Source: Pseudomonadales bacterium
GTDB taxonomy: Bacteria; Pseudomonadota; Gammaproteobacteria; Pseudomonadales; Halieaceae
Direction: 5' to 3'
DNA: 64,000 nt
Assembly (NCBI GenBank): GCA_024234815.1
Contig: JACKNO010000001.1
Span: 1,302,001-1,366,000 of the forward strand
Below are positions 34,162 through 43,348 of this stretch, one piece after another. Each line of letters starts with the position of its first letter. Within the stretch, counting starts at the first letter, position 1. The notes beneath the pieces are model-generated. The model did no database searches and was not told the DNA's origin. It saw nothing but the letters and a program-made list of their open reading frames with translations. A program made the position numbers and the translations under genes.

Positions 34162-35457
34162 TTGTTTTTTGAACGTCCCGATTCGGGTGAACGCGCTGTG
34201 CTCGTTCATCTCAATCTTGCCAGCGAAACCGAGCGGGAAGACCCTCGCGAATTTGAGGAACTGGTGCTCTCCGCGGGGGGCGACCCGGTGGCGTTTGTCA
34301 TGGGCGCCAGGGATGTCCCCGACTCACGCACATTCGTCGGCAGCGGCAAGCTGCGCGAAATCGCCGATATTGTGTGTGACAGCGAAGCTGAGATCGTCAT
34401 GTTCAACCATTCACTCAGCCCCAGCCAGGAACGCAATCTCGAGAAAGAACTGCAGTGTCGGGTACTGGATCGCACCGGCCTGATTCTGGATATATTTGCC
34501 CAGCGGGCCCGTACCCACGAGGGTAAGCTGCAGGTAGAGCTCGCCCAGTTGGAACATATGAGCACGCGCCTGGTGCGCGGCTGGACCCACCTGGAGCGGC
34601 AGAAGGGCGGTATCGGCCTGCGCGGCCCTGGTGAGACCCAGTTGGAAACGGACCGCCGGTTACTGCGGGCGCGCATCAAGTCGATCCTCGCGCGGCTGGA
34701 AAAAGTGCGCAAGCAGCGCGACAACAGTCGCCGTTCACGGCGCCGGGCCCAGCTGCCTGTGGTTTCGCTGGTCGGGTATACCAATGCGGGCAAATCAACC
34801 CTGTTCAATTGGCTTACCGAGTCCGATATTTACGCCGCGGACCAGCTATTCGCCACCCTGGACCCGACCCTGCGCCGCATGGATATCGAGAGCGTCGGGC
34901 CGGTGGTATTGGCGGATACGGTGGGCTTTATCGCCCATCTGCCGCATAAACTGGTGGCGGCCTTCAAGGCCACCCTTGAAGAAACCCTTAACGCGGATCT
35001 GCTGTTGCACGTCATCGACGCGGCGACCGAGCAGCGCGAGGACAATATACACCAGGTGCAGGAAGTGCTGCTCGAAATCGGCGCAAACCAGATTCCGCAA
35101 CTCCAGGTCTACAATAAGCTGGATCTGCTGGAGCAGGAACCGCGTATAGATCGCAACATCGATGGAGTGCCCGAGCGCGTTTGGCTCAGTGCTGTCACCG
35201 GCGCGGGTACTGAACTGCTGCTGCAGGCCATTGCCGAACTGGTGGGCACGGATATGGTGGAAGAGACACTGGATATTGCCCCTGACCAGGGAAGCCTGCG
35301 GGCGGCGCTTTATCGGCTGGGCGCGGTGGAGGCGGAGGACTACACCGAGGACGGGGTGGCGCACCTGAACGTGCGCCTGCCCCGCGCCGAGTGGAACCGG
35401 CTGATCAAAAAAGGTCCGGAGCCCCAGTTCTGGGAACGCGATGCTGAAGACAGTTAG
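34162..35457 (+). CDS. hflX: Ribosome-associated GTPase HflX
   Basis: A 431-residue GTPase that splits or rescues stalled ribosomes. I place the start at TTG 34162, because MFFERPDSGERAVLVHL aligns with the E. coli start and GAGG lies five bases upstream; an earlier TTG at 34105 would add 19 non-homologous residues. The N-terminal HflX domain ends with GWTHLERQKGGIGLRGPGE. The G domain has GYTNAGKSTLFNWL (G1), DTVGFIAHLP (G3) and NKLDLL (G4). Next to hfq and hflKC, the classic order. Confidence 0.95.
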   Translation: MFFERPDSGERAVLVHLNLASETEREDPREFEELVLSAGGDPVAFVMGARDVPDSRTFVGSGKLREIADIVCDSEAEIVMFNHSLSPSQERNLEKELQCRVLDRTGLILDIFAQRARTHEGKLQVELAQLEHMSTRLVRGWTHLERQKGGIGLRGPGETQLETDRRLLRARIKSILARLEKVRKQRDNSRRSRRRAQLPVVSLVGYTNAGKSTLFNWLTESDIYAADQLFATLDPTLRRMDIESVGPVVLADTVGFIAHLPHKLVAAFKATLEETLNADLLLHVIDAATEQREDNIHQVQEVLLEIGANQIPQLQVYNKLDLLEQEPRIDRNIDGVPERVWLSAVTGAGTELLLQAIAELVGTDMVEETLDIAPDQGSLRAALYRLGAVEAEDYTEDGVAHLNVRLPRAEWNRLIKKGPEPQFWERDAEDS

Positions 35458-35559
35458 TGCGCTCAGTGCCGATGGTGGGCCGGATAGAACGGCCGGCGCA
35501 GTGACTCAAAGCGGGTAAAATTTGATAGACTCTCACGACTTTTCACCAAGGAGTTGATT

Positions 35560-36720
35560 ATGGCCTGGAATGAACCGGGTGGCGGTAACAATAAACCCAA
35601 GGATCCCTGGGGCGGCGGTGACCAGGGTCCCCCCGATCTGGACGAGGCCCTGAAGAAACTGCAGGACAAGCTGGGCGGCCTGTTTGGCGGCGGCGGTTCC
35701 CGCAAGAGCGGCGGCTCCCCGGGCTCCGGTGGCATCTCCGGCGCGCTGCTGGCGGTGATAGCGGCGGGCGCTCTGCTGGTATGGGGCCTGATGGGATTTT
35801 ACCAGATCGACCAGCAGGAGCGCGCCGTTGTGTTGCGCTTCGGAAAGTACCTGGATACGGTGCAGCCCGGTCTGCAGTGGAATCCGCCCCTCATCGACGA
35901 GGTTATCAAGGTCAACACCACCAAGGTGCGGGCGGTCAGCTTCCGGGAAATCATGCTGACCCGGGATGAAAATATCGTTGAAGTGAAGTTGTCGGTGCAG
36001 TATGTCATCGATGATCCCACCAAGTTCGTGCTCCAGGTGCTGGAGCCCGAGACTTCATTGCAACACGCCACCCAGAGCGCTCTGCGCCACGTGGTTGGTG
36101 GTACCAGCATGGACATGGTCCTTACCGGTGGCCGCGCCCAGATCGCGGTGGAAGTGAACCAGCGCCTGCAGGACTACCTCAATCTCTACCAGACAGGCAT
36201 TCTGGTGAGCAAGGTAACCGTGGATGACTCCAAGCCACCATCCCAGGTGCAGGCTGCGTTTGACGACGTGATCAAGGCGCGGGAAGACGAGGAGCGGCTG
36301 AAAAACGAGGCGCAGGCCTACGCCAACGGTATCGTGCCCGAGGCGCGCGGTGGTGCCCAGCGTGTGCTGGAAGAAGCCATGGCTTACAAAGAACAGGTGA
36401 TAGCCAACGCAGAGGGTGAGGCGGAGCGCTTCAACAAGTTATTGACTGAATACCTGAAGGCCCCCGAGGTCACGCGCGAACGCCTGTACCTGGATGCGAT
36501 GCAGGCCTGGCTGAGCAATAACAGCAAGGTGATGGTGGATGTGGAAGGGGGTAACAACATGATGTACCTGCCCCTGGACAAACTCGGCGTCAAGAGCACC
36601 GGCCCCGCCGTGCGTGATGTCACTATCGACAGCTCGAATATTCGTGAGCTGACCAATGCCGTAACCGAGCAGCTGCGTCGTGACGCGGCTGCTGCAGGCA
36701 CTCGCAGGGGAGGTCGCTGA
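35560..36720 (+). CDS. hflK: FtsH modulator HflK
   Basis: A 386-residue inner-membrane SPFH protein that with HflC encloses and regulates the FtsH protease. The N-terminus is Gly/Asp-rich (MAWNEPGGGNNKPKDPWGGG), then a single membrane span (~residues 60-82, ISGALLAVIAAGALLVWGLM), then the SPFH domain (QQERAVVLRFGKYLDTVQPG, VEVNQRLQDYLNLYQTGI) and a coiled coil (~235-300). ATG 35560 follows AAGGAG. Confidence 0.96.
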   Translation: MAWNEPGGGNNKPKDPWGGGDQGPPDLDEALKKLQDKLGGLFGGGGSRKSGGSPGSGGISGALLAVIAAGALLVWGLMGFYQIDQQERAVVLRFGKYLDTVQPGLQWNPPLIDEVIKVNTTKVRAVSFREIMLTRDENIVEVKLSVQYVIDDPTKFVLQVLEPETSLQHATQSALRHVVGGTSMDMVLTGGRAQIAVEVNQRLQDYLNLYQTGILVSKVTVDDSKPPSQVQAAFDDVIKAREDEERLKNEAQAYANGIVPEARGGAQRVLEEAMAYKEQVIANAEGEAERFNKLLTEYLKAPEVTRERLYLDAMQAWLSNNSKVMVDVEGGNNMMYLPLDKLGVKSTGPAVRDVTIDSSNIRELTNAVTEQLRRDAAAAGTRRGGR

Positions 36721-36722
36721 TC

Positions 36723-37598
36723 ATGTCGGGACGCAATATGACATTTCTGGTAGTAGCGGCGCTGATTTTGCTGGTTGCCAGCAATTCGCTCTACGTTATC
36801 AAGCAGACCGAGCGCGGCGTGCTCTTGCAGTTTGGCGAGGTGGTCGATCCCGATCTGCAGCCGGGTCTTCACGTGAAGATTCCCTTCGTGAATAACGTGC
36901 GCAAGTTCGATGGCAGGCTTATCACCGTGGACTCGCAACCCGAACGCTTCTTTACCCAGGAGCAGAAGGCGCTGATGGTCGACAGTTACGCCAAGTTCCG
37001 CATCAAGGACACCGAGCGATTTTATACCGCCACCAACGGTGAGATGGCCCGCGCGATGGGGCTGTTGTCCCAGCGTATCAACAACGGTCTGCGTAACCAG
37101 GTCGCTGTGCGGACTATCCAGGAAGTAGTATCCGGGGAGCGCGACCAGTTGATGAGCGACCTCACCGAAGAACTCACGGTCGTCGCCCAGGAAGTGCTGG
37201 GGGTGGAAGTGGTGGACGTGCGCGTCAAGCAGATCGACCTGCCGACGGATGTTTCCGAGTCGGTATACCGGCGGATGAATGCCGAGCGCGAGAAAGAGGC
37301 GCGTGAGCACAGGTCCCAGGGCCAGGAACTGGCCGAGGGCATTCGGGCCGCGGCCGACCGCGAGGTGACGGTATTACAGGCAAACGCTTATCGCGATGCG
37401 GAATTGATCCGGGGTGAGGGCGATGCCAGCGCCACCCGGATCTATGCCGAGTCATTCAATCGCGACCGCGAGTTCTACGCGTTCACCCGCAGCCTGCGCG
37501 CCTACCGGGAGTCATTCAGCGGCAACGGCGACGTGCTCCTGATTCAGCCCGACAGCGAGTTTTTCCGCTACCTGAAAAGCCCCAGCGGCGGCGAATAG
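36723..37598 (+). CDS. hflC: FtsH modulator HflC
   Basis: A 291-residue partner of HflK, starting two bases after its stop. An N-terminal membrane anchor (~5-24, MTFLVVAALILLVASNSLYV) is followed by an SPFH domain (QTERGVLLQFGEVVDPDLQPG, VVDVRVKQIDLP) and a coiled-coil segment (MNAEREKEAREHRSQGQELA). It is the last gene before a strong terminator. Confidence 0.96.
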   Translation: MSGRNMTFLVVAALILLVASNSLYVIKQTERGVLLQFGEVVDPDLQPGLHVKIPFVNNVRKFDGRLITVDSQPERFFTQEQKALMVDSYAKFRIKDTERFYTATNGEMARAMGLLSQRINNGLRNQVAVRTIQEVVSGERDQLMSDLTEELTVVAQEVLGVEVVDVRVKQIDLPTDVSESVYRRMNAEREKEAREHRSQGQELAEGIRAAADREVTVLQANAYRDAELIRGEGDASATRIYAESFNRDREFYAFTRSLRAYRESFSGNGDVLLIQPDSEFFRYLKSPSGGE

Positions 37599-37705
37599 AC
37601 CGGAATCGACCGGGCCGCCGTCCAGCCGGCGCCGCGAACCCCGGATAAGTGACGATATGCACTTAGCAGGTGTTCGGGGCAATGGCTTGTGGTAGTATTC
37701 TCCAA

Positions 37706-37753
37706 CCGTGGGATTCGGCGTTTGAACCACAAGCGCCGGGCCTGCGGTTTTTT
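37706..37753 (+). terminator. Intrinsic terminator after hflC
   Basis: A two-part stem: CCGTGGG (37706-37712) pairs with CCTGCGG (37741-37747) using two G-U pairs, and GGCGTTTG (37717-37724) pairs with CAAGCGCC (37730-37737) around AACCA. It is followed directly by TTTTTT (37748-37753). It lies 108 bp past the hflC stop and should end the hfq-hflXKC transcript. The rest of the 333 bp gap (37599-37931) holds no convincing gene; 37754-37931 must contain the promoter for the DUF2065-hisZ-purA unit, but I cannot pick it out. Confidence 0.75.
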
Positions 37754-37931
37754 GTGTGCCTGATAAGTCCGGGAAGCTTTTGCAAGAGCCTCCCCGGAGC
37801 CGCGCCCGCTATACGGTTATTGTTCCAGCCGGGCCCGTGCCAGGTACTGCGGACCAGGCGAGACGAACGGGCAAGCGCATACCGCGTCGCCGCGCGATGG
37901 CGGCCAGCAGAGCGGTGATTGGGGGGCGGAT

Positions 37932-38123
37932 TTGGATTTTTGGCAGGTATTTGCGGTGGCCATCGCGCTTGTCTTCATTATTGAAGGCATGCTTCCCTTC
38001 ATCAGCCCGGACCGCTGGCGCAATCTGCTCAGCGTCGCGAACCAGATGGATGACCGGATTATTCGCAATATTGGCCTCGGCAGCATGCTGTTCGGGGTCG
38101 TTATCCTGTATCTGGTGCACTAG
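37932..38123 (+). CDS. DUF2065 small membrane protein
   Basis: A 63-residue protein with two predicted membrane helices (FWQVFAVAIALVFIIEGMLPFI and IGLGSMLFGVVILYLV) joined by a polar loop (SPDRWRNLLSVANQMDDR). It matches DUF2065, regularly found between hflC and hisZ/purA. It starts at TTG 37932 behind GGGGGGCGG; no other start would keep the first helix. Function unknown; the position suggests a link to the inner-membrane HflKC complex. Confidence 0.82.
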   Translation: MDFWQVFAVAIALVFIIEGMLPFISPDRWRNLLSVANQMDDRIIRNIGLGSMLFGVVILYLVH

Positions 38124-38135
38124 GAGGCCTGCTAC

Positions 38136-39308
38136 ATGACATCGGTGGATCGTTGGCAATTGCCGGACGGAATCGAGGAGGTTCTGCCCGCGCAAGCGGC
38201 TACCGCAGAGCGGTTGCGCCGGCGTCTGCTGGATCTGTATCGCAGCTGGGGCTATCAGCTGGTCATCCCGCCGTTGATGGAGTTTACCGAGTCGCTGCTG
38301 ATCGGCCTGGGGCAGGACCTGGATCTGCTGACCTTCAAACTGACCGACCAGATCAGCGGGCGCACCCTTGGCGTGCGCGCCGATATCACGCCGCAGGTAG
38401 CCCGCATCGACGCCCACAGCCTGGCCCAGCCGGGCATTACCCGTCTGTGTTATGCGGGTTCCACCCTGCATACCCGCCCCAAGTCCCTGCTGGCATCGCG
38501 CTCACCCATACAACTTGGCGCCGAACTGTACGGCGACAACAGCCTGGCGGCTGATGTGGAAATTGTAAGGCTTATGCTCACCACCCTCGAAGCGGCGGGC
38601 GTTGGCTCGAGTATCACCCTGGACCTGGGTCATGTGGGTGTCTACCAGGCGGTACTTTCCGCAGCGGGACTCAGCGCGGAGCAGGAGCAGACCGTGTTCG
38701 AGGCCCTGCAGCGCAAGTCGGTACCCGACCTGGAGTTTGCCCTGTCCGGCGTTGACAGCGCCGCCGGGGAGCTGATCATGGCCCTGGTGGGCCTGCATGG
38801 CGATGAATCCGTGCTGGCGAACGCGCGCGAGCTGTTCGCAGAGCGGGCGCCGGGCGCACTGGCGGCCGTGGATGCGCTGCAGGAGGTGGCCGCCGACATC
38901 CATCGCCAGCGCCCGGAACTGGACATTTATTTTGACCTGGCGGAGCTGCGCGGCTATCACTACCACACCGGTCTCGTGTTTGCCGCTTATGTACCGGGTC
39001 ACGGCCAGGCCGTGGCCAACGGCGGGCGCTACGACAACGTCGGCGCGGTCTTTGGCCGCGCCCGAGCCGCCACGGGATTCGCCACCGACCTGAAGGCTCT
39101 GCTGGATCTCGTTCCTGTGGAGACGGATTCTCGCGGCGCCATCAATATGCCTGATTCCGATGACCCCGCGCTGGCCGCTGTGGTGAGCGAACTGCGGGAT
39201 TCGGGAGAGGTTGTGATCAACTGTCTCGGCACCGATCCCGATCCGCGCTGTGACCGCCAATTGTCCGAGCGCGACGGACAGTGGCGCGTAGAGCCAATTC
39301 AACCCTGA
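38136..39308 (+). CDS. hisZ: ATP phosphoribosyltransferase regulatory subunit HisZ
   Basis: A 390-residue class II HisRS paralogue that activates the short form of HisG in histidine biosynthesis. LPDGIEEVLPAQAATAERLR, WGYQLVIPPLMEFTESLL, RADITPQVARIDAH and AYVPGHGQAVANGGRYDNVG are the family motifs; the HisRS anticodon-binding domain is absent, as expected. AGGAGGCCTGCTAC precedes the ATG. hisG is not in the window. Confidence 0.93.
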   Translation: MTSVDRWQLPDGIEEVLPAQAATAERLRRRLLDLYRSWGYQLVIPPLMEFTESLLIGLGQDLDLLTFKLTDQISGRTLGVRADITPQVARIDAHSLAQPGITRLCYAGSTLHTRPKSLLASRSPIQLGAELYGDNSLAADVEIVRLMLTTLEAAGVGSSITLDLGHVGVYQAVLSAAGLSAEQEQTVFEALQRKSVPDLEFALSGVDSAAGELIMALVGLHGDESVLANARELFAERAPGALAAVDALQEVAADIHRQRPELDIYFDLAELRGYHYHTGLVFAAYVPGHGQAVANGGRYDNVGAVFGRARAATGFATDLKALLDLVPVETDSRGAINMPDSDDPALAAVVSELRDSGEVVINCLGTDPDPRCDRQLSERDGQWRVEPIQP

Positions 39309-39332
39309 CTGAAAACTGTGAGTTACTGAACG

Positions 39333-40631
39333 ATGAGCAAGAATGTAGTGGTCCTGGGCACCCAGTGGGGCGATGAAGGCAAGGGCAAGATTGTCGACCT
39401 CCTGACTGACCAGGCCGATGCCGTGGTGCGTTTTCAGGGCGGGCACAATGCCGGCCATACCCTGGTGATAGATGGCCGCAAAACCGTATTGCACCTGATC
39501 CCATCGGGGATCCTGCGCGAGCATGTGAAGTGTTTCATCGGCAATGGCGTGGTGCTCTCGCCCGAAGCCCTGCTGAAGGAAATGGCGGAGCTGGAAGCCA
39601 CAGGCGTACCGGTGCGCGAACGCCTGAAAATTTCCGCGGCCTGCCCGCTGATCCTTCCCTATCATGTCGCTCTCGACCAGGCTCGGGAGGCCAAGCGAGG
39701 CTTCGAGAAAATCGGCACCACCGGGCGCGGCATCGGCCCGGCCTACGAAGACAAGGTCGCCCGCCGCGGCCTGCGCCTGGGTGACCTGCAGGACGAGCAC
39801 CGTTTCGCCCGCAAGCTGAAAGAGGTGATGGAGTATCACAACTTTTCGCTCAAGAACTACTACCAGGTCGAGCCGTTGGACTACGCAACCGTGTTGGCCG
39901 ATACGCTGCAGATGGCGTCGGAACTGCTGCCGATGATGGCTGACGTGACGAGCAGCTTGCACGAATTGCGCACTACCGACGCCAATATCATGTTCGAAGG
40001 CGCGCAGGGCTCTTTGCTGGATATAGACCACGGCACCTACCCTTATGTCACCAGCTCAAATACCACGGCTGGCGGAACCGCTACCGGCTCGGGCTTCGGC
40101 CCGCTTTACCTCGACTACGTACTGGGCATCACCAAGGCATACACCACCCGGGTGGGGTCGGGGCCATTTCCCACGGAGCTGTTCGACGACACCGGCAAGT
40201 ACCTGGCTGATCGCGGTCACGAGTTTGGCGCCACCACCGGCCGCGCCCGGCGCTGTGGCTGGTTTGACGCGGTTGCGCTGCGGACCGCCGTAAACATCAA
40301 CTCGGTGAGCGGAATTTGCCTGACCAAGCTGGACGTGCTGGACGGCCTGGAGACCATTCGTATTTGCGTGGGTTATCAGTGCAAGAACGGGAAACCTGTC
40401 CCCAATCCCATAGACGCCGAGGATTACGCGAACCTGGTGCCGGTTTACGAAGAGGTGCCCGGTTGGAGTGAATCAACGCTTGGTGTAAAAACCCTGGAGG
40501 AACTGCCGGTGGCCGCTCGCGCCTATATCGGCAAGCTGGAAGCACTGGTGGGCGCGCCGATCGATATTATTTCTACCGGGCCTGACCGGGTGGAGACGAT
40601 AGTACTGCGGCATCCGTTCGCGGCGGGTTAA
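39333..40631 (+). CDS. purA: Adenylosuccinate synthetase
   Basis: A 432-residue GTP-dependent enzyme converting IMP and aspartate to adenylosuccinate. GTQWGDEGKGKIVDLLTD (P-loop with catalytic Asp), FQGGHNAGHTLVIDG (catalytic His), GTTGRGIGPAYEDKVARRG, FEGAQGSLLDIDHGTYP, TTGRARRCGWFD and STGPDRVETI are all present. 24 bp after hisZ. Confidence 0.97.
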   Translation: MSKNVVVLGTQWGDEGKGKIVDLLTDQADAVVRFQGGHNAGHTLVIDGRKTVLHLIPSGILREHVKCFIGNGVVLSPEALLKEMAELEATGVPVRERLKISAACPLILPYHVALDQAREAKRGFEKIGTTGRGIGPAYEDKVARRGLRLGDLQDEHRFARKLKEVMEYHNFSLKNYYQVEPLDYATVLADTLQMASELLPMMADVTSSLHELRTTDANIMFEGAQGSLLDIDHGTYPYVTSSNTTAGGTATGSGFGPLYLDYVLGITKAYTTRVGSGPFPTELFDDTGKYLADRGHEFGATTGRARRCGWFDAVALRTAVNINSVSGICLTKLDVLDGLETIRICVGYQCKNGKPVPNPIDAEDYANLVPVYEEVPGWSESTLGVKTLEELPVAARAYIGKLEALVGAPIDIISTGPDRVETIVLRHPFAAG

Positions 40632-40690
40632 AGCAGGCTGCGGCGCAACGAGTTGCGGCGGGGTGTGAGTTTAGAGCTAGCCGGCCGGTG

Positions 40691-40915
40691 TTACCCGGCC
40701 TGCATTGACAGGGAGCAATAGGGTACCAGCAGGTCGTTCTCCGCCAGCCGGACGTAAACTTCCAGTTGTTGCCTGGCATCTGCTTCGCATTCGAAGGGGC
40801 CCTCTGCGGTGCCTTCCCTGGTCATGAAGTACCAGCGACCGCCATCCCGTACGACTCTGCTGGTGCGATACCAGCTGCGACTCGCGGGGCCGTCTGTTTT
40901 GCGCCTCGTGGTCAT
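40691..40915 (-). CDS. Small DUF6316-like protein
   Basis: A 74-residue basic-to-neutral protein. The core SRVVRDGGRWYFMTREGTAEGPF resembles a short family annotated as DUF6316 in gammaproteobacteria, where the WYFxTREG...GPF pattern recurs; this is recognition from memory, not a search. ATG 40915 follows GAGGAAGAG. It is convergent with purA; a 6 bp GC-rich stem (GGCCGG/CCGGCC at 40683-40700) spans its stop codon. Confidence 0.6.
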   Translation of the reverse strand: MTTRRKTDGPASRSWYRTSRVVRDGGRWYFMTREGTAEGPFECEADARQQLEVYVRLAENDLLVPYCSLSMQAG

Positions 40916-41255
40916 TTTACTCTTCCTCAAATATGGTTATTACTGCGTTCCGGTCTGGATTTTATCGCGTTGCCGCCCGGACTGCGCCATGCGTTTCGTG
41001 ATTTGAGTCCCAGAATCAGAGATTTCCCCGGGGACTCGCCCGCGCTGTCGGGCAGGTACAAGGCGCATCTCCCCGCCCGGTTTTCACAGCGCAGCCGGAT
41101 GCAGGTCACAATCCGGCCGGAAGTCAGTGCAGAAGTGTGCGCCGGTGCACGAAAGCGCACGGTGGTGACTGTCCTGCGAGCGCTGGCGTGGTACTAATGT
41201 AGGCTGCAATGAATTTTCGGCGGCAGGTCGCTGACAAACCAGAAAGGGTGAACAG
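40916..41255. other. Intergenic region between the DUF6316-like and PEP-CTERM genes
   Basis: 340 bp with divergent genes at both ends, so it must contain both promoters. No gene I can support; open frames here lack family similarity or ribosome sites. At 41163-41177 there is TGG, ten bases, then GC (TGGTGACTGTCCTGC), the invariant spacing of a sigma54 site, but with poor matches elsewhere. Confidence 0.4.
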
Positions 41256-41972
41256 ATGAAATTCGGGCGCGGCTGGGTTATTGGTATTGGTGCGTTGTTG
41301 CTGGCGGGAACTGCGCAGGCCGGGTTGATCGTCAAATCGATTGATATTGCCATGGTGAACACAGACTTTGACTCCAGGGCTATTCCCGGACTGGTGCCGG
41401 ATGAACTGGCGTTTGCCTTCTCCCTCAGTAATTTCATGTCCGCCTGGAACGATCCGGACAAGCGTGTCTGCGCGAAAGAGCTGCAGGATTTTGATGCGGT
41501 GAACTCGCGCCTCGCCTGCGGCGGCTCCGGTCGCGACCTGGGAACCCTCTTCGTGATCAGCGGCTCCTCCAGCAGTGGCCCGACAGAACTTGAGTTGGGT
41601 GTCGACTGGGGTCGCGGCGGTTTTACAATGCTCGCGACTGCCGGCGGGGCGCCGCTTGTCGAACGCTATGACAGCGATCTCTGGTGGGGTGGCAACTGGA
41701 GTCATGGCGACGTGCTGGATATTATCATTCCGAAAACAGCCCATTTCCTGCTGGTCGGCCTGGGCTTCGAGGGCTGTTGTGACGGTCTGGCTGCGGCGCG
41801 CTGGCGCTCTGTGGGCGGCGATTTGCAAAGCGTGGGTGGCCCGGGGCAGTGGCAGTCGCTTGCAGTCGCCAGTGTGCCGGAACCCGGTGTGCCGGGTCTG
41901 CTGGTTCTCGGCCTCGTTGCCGCCGCGCTAGTGCGCCGCGAGTGTCGCAGCGCCGCAGCGCGGCAAACCTGA
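41256..41972 (+). CDS. Exported protein with PEP-CTERM sorting signal
   Basis: A 238-residue protein with a signal peptide (1-22, ending GTAQA) and a C-terminal tripartite signal: the VPEP motif, a hydrophobic helix (GVPGLLVLGLVAAALV) and a basic end (RRECR). This is the PEP-CTERM signal recognised by exosortases in EPS-producing Gram-negatives. The middle is Gly/Ser-rich with Trp repeats (WWGGNWSHGD, GLAAARWRSVGGDLQSVGG) and three scattered Cys; no catalytic domain recognised. Its location beside an EPS region fits the known genomic association of PEP-CTERM proteins with EPS. No exosortase gene is in the window. GAAAGGGTG lies before the ATG. Confidence 0.85.
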   Translation: MKFGRGWVIGIGALLLAGTAQAGLIVKSIDIAMVNTDFDSRAIPGLVPDELAFAFSLSNFMSAWNDPDKRVCAKELQDFDAVNSRLACGGSGRDLGTLFVISGSSSSGPTELELGVDWGRGGFTMLATAGGAPLVERYDSDLWWGGNWSHGDVLDIIIPKTAHFLLVGLGFEGCCDGLAAARWRSVGGDLQSVGGPGQWQSLAVASVPEPGVPGLLVLGLVAAALVRRECRSAAARQT

Positions 41973-42019
41973 GCTTCACCGGCGGCGCAGAATTCACTGG
42001 CGGGCTTCAGTCCGACGGT

Positions 42020-43237
42020 TTACCGGCCCAACTCTTCCAACATTGATAACCACTGCCGCAGCGCGTTCTCGCGGGTGTAGGTGGTGGTGCAGAGGCGCCG
42101 GGCATTGCTTCCCAGGCGCTGGCAGGCGTCCGGGTCCTCGCGCAATTGCCCGATGGTTGCGGCGAGGCCGGGGCCATCACCGGTTGCTATGCTGATGCCC
42201 GCATCCGCGCGCGCGAGTATGCGGGCAAGTTCTCCATCCAGGGAGCCCAGGAATATTACCGGCCTGCCGCTGGCGGCGGCACCGTAGAACTTGCTGGGGA
42301 CGATGCAGCCCTCCATCTCCGGCCTCAGGATAACGAGGTGCACATCCGCCGCCGCCAGGCTCAGCGCCAGTTTTTCCAGGGGTTGGTAGGGCTGGAAAAC
42401 AATATTGTCCAACTGTACGTCAGCGGCCCTGCTCTGCAGTGTGCGTGTGTAGTGCCCGCCGCCGATGACCAGGAAGCGGACGTTGTGTTGCTGCCGCAGG
42501 ATCTGGGCCGCCTGCAGCAGGGTCTCAATCTCGTGCGCCCGGCCAAGGTTGCCTGAGTAGCCGATAACGAAACTATCCGCGATGCCCCAGCTCCGGCGCA
42601 GTGGGTTCGCCGCGCCCCCGGGGGCCGGCTCCCCCGGCGGCGTCAGGCTCCAGTTGTGAATGATGCTCACGCGGCGCGGGTCCACAGCAGCGCTTTGCAC
42701 TTTCGCGGCCATTACTTCCCCCAGGACCACATTGCGATGGGCTCTGCGCAGCGAGTGGTTGCGCAGCCACACCAGTGCTCGCGTGAGCGGGGAGCTCGCG
42801 GACGCGATACCCAGTGCGACCGCGACTTCCGGATAAATGTCCTGCAACCAGTTAACCAGCCGCGCCCGGGTCAGAAAACAGGCCAGGGCTGCGGGAATGG
42901 ACAGCAGTGGCGGGTCGGTACAACACACCAGCACGGAATCCCGTTTCAGGGTGCGAAGGCAGGTGAAGAAAAAGCTCAGGTAGAAACTGAGATAGTCCAC
43001 CGCGCGTCCCGCCAGATTTGCGCGGCCAAAGGTCGACGTCCATATGCGGTGCACCCGCACCCCGTCCAGCGTTTCCCGCGAGGGCAGTCCCGCCAGTGGA
43101 TCGTCATAGCGCTGGCGGCTGGTGATGACCTCGACGGTGTATCCGCTCGCGGCAAGCTGGGCAGCCAGGTCTGAAACGATCTGGCTGGTTGCCGCCATGT
43201 CCGGCGCGTAGTAGCGGTTGGCGAAGACAATGTGCAT
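42020..43237 (-). CDS. GT4-family glycosyltransferase
   Basis: A 405-residue GT-B enzyme similar to the WbuB/colanic type. The N-terminal domain opens IVFANRYYAPDMAATSQIVSD, and VNWLQDIYPEVAVALG is the acceptor-side motif seen in GT4 EPS transferases. The C-terminal donor domain has FVIGYSGNLGRAHEIE, FLVIGGG, and the E-x7-E-like region EGCIVPSKFYGAAASGRPVI. It is likely peripheral to the inner membrane. It lies 111 bp downstream of the CpsB-like gene on the same strand, so the two probably form one operon. Confidence 0.88.
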   Translation of the reverse strand: MHIVFANRYYAPDMAATSQIVSDLAAQLAASGYTVEVITSRQRYDDPLAGLPSRETLDGVRVHRIWTSTFGRANLAGRAVDYLSFYLSFFFTCLRTLKRDSVLVCCTDPPLLSIPAALACFLTRARLVNWLQDIYPEVAVALGIASASSPLTRALVWLRNHSLRRAHRNVVLGEVMAAKVQSAAVDPRRVSIIHNWSLTPPGEPAPGGAANPLRRSWGIADSFVIGYSGNLGRAHEIETLLQAAQILRQQHNVRFLVIGGGHYTRTLQSRAADVQLDNIVFQPYQPLEKLALSLAAADVHLVILRPEMEGCIVPSKFYGAAASGRPVIFLGSLDGELARILARADAGISIATGDGPGLAATIGQLREDPDACQRLGSNARRLCTTTYTRENALRQWLSMLEELGR

Positions 43238-43348
43238 TGGTGCCGGGAACCGGGGCCTTGCTGATAAAGATTCGAGACCTTACAGCGTAAGTGGAGAGAA
43301 TGCCACGGTCACGGGTTACGCCGGATCGCCGTTGGCGGGGCAGTCCGC

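Noticed and set aside
37684..37753. Possible 6S-like or other structured small RNA after hflC
   Set aside because: The paired segments with a following T-run are fully explained by an intrinsic terminator, and 6S RNA genes normally sit beside a different gene (5-formyltetrahydrofolate cyclo-ligase).
38502..40031. 509-codon minus-strand frame opposite hisZ-purA
   Set aside because: Antisense shadow of two clear housekeeping genes.
40766..41197. 143-codon plus-strand frame in the purA/PEP-CTERM gap
   Set aside because: It overlaps the DUF6316-like gene antisense, has no ribosome site and no protein-like pattern.
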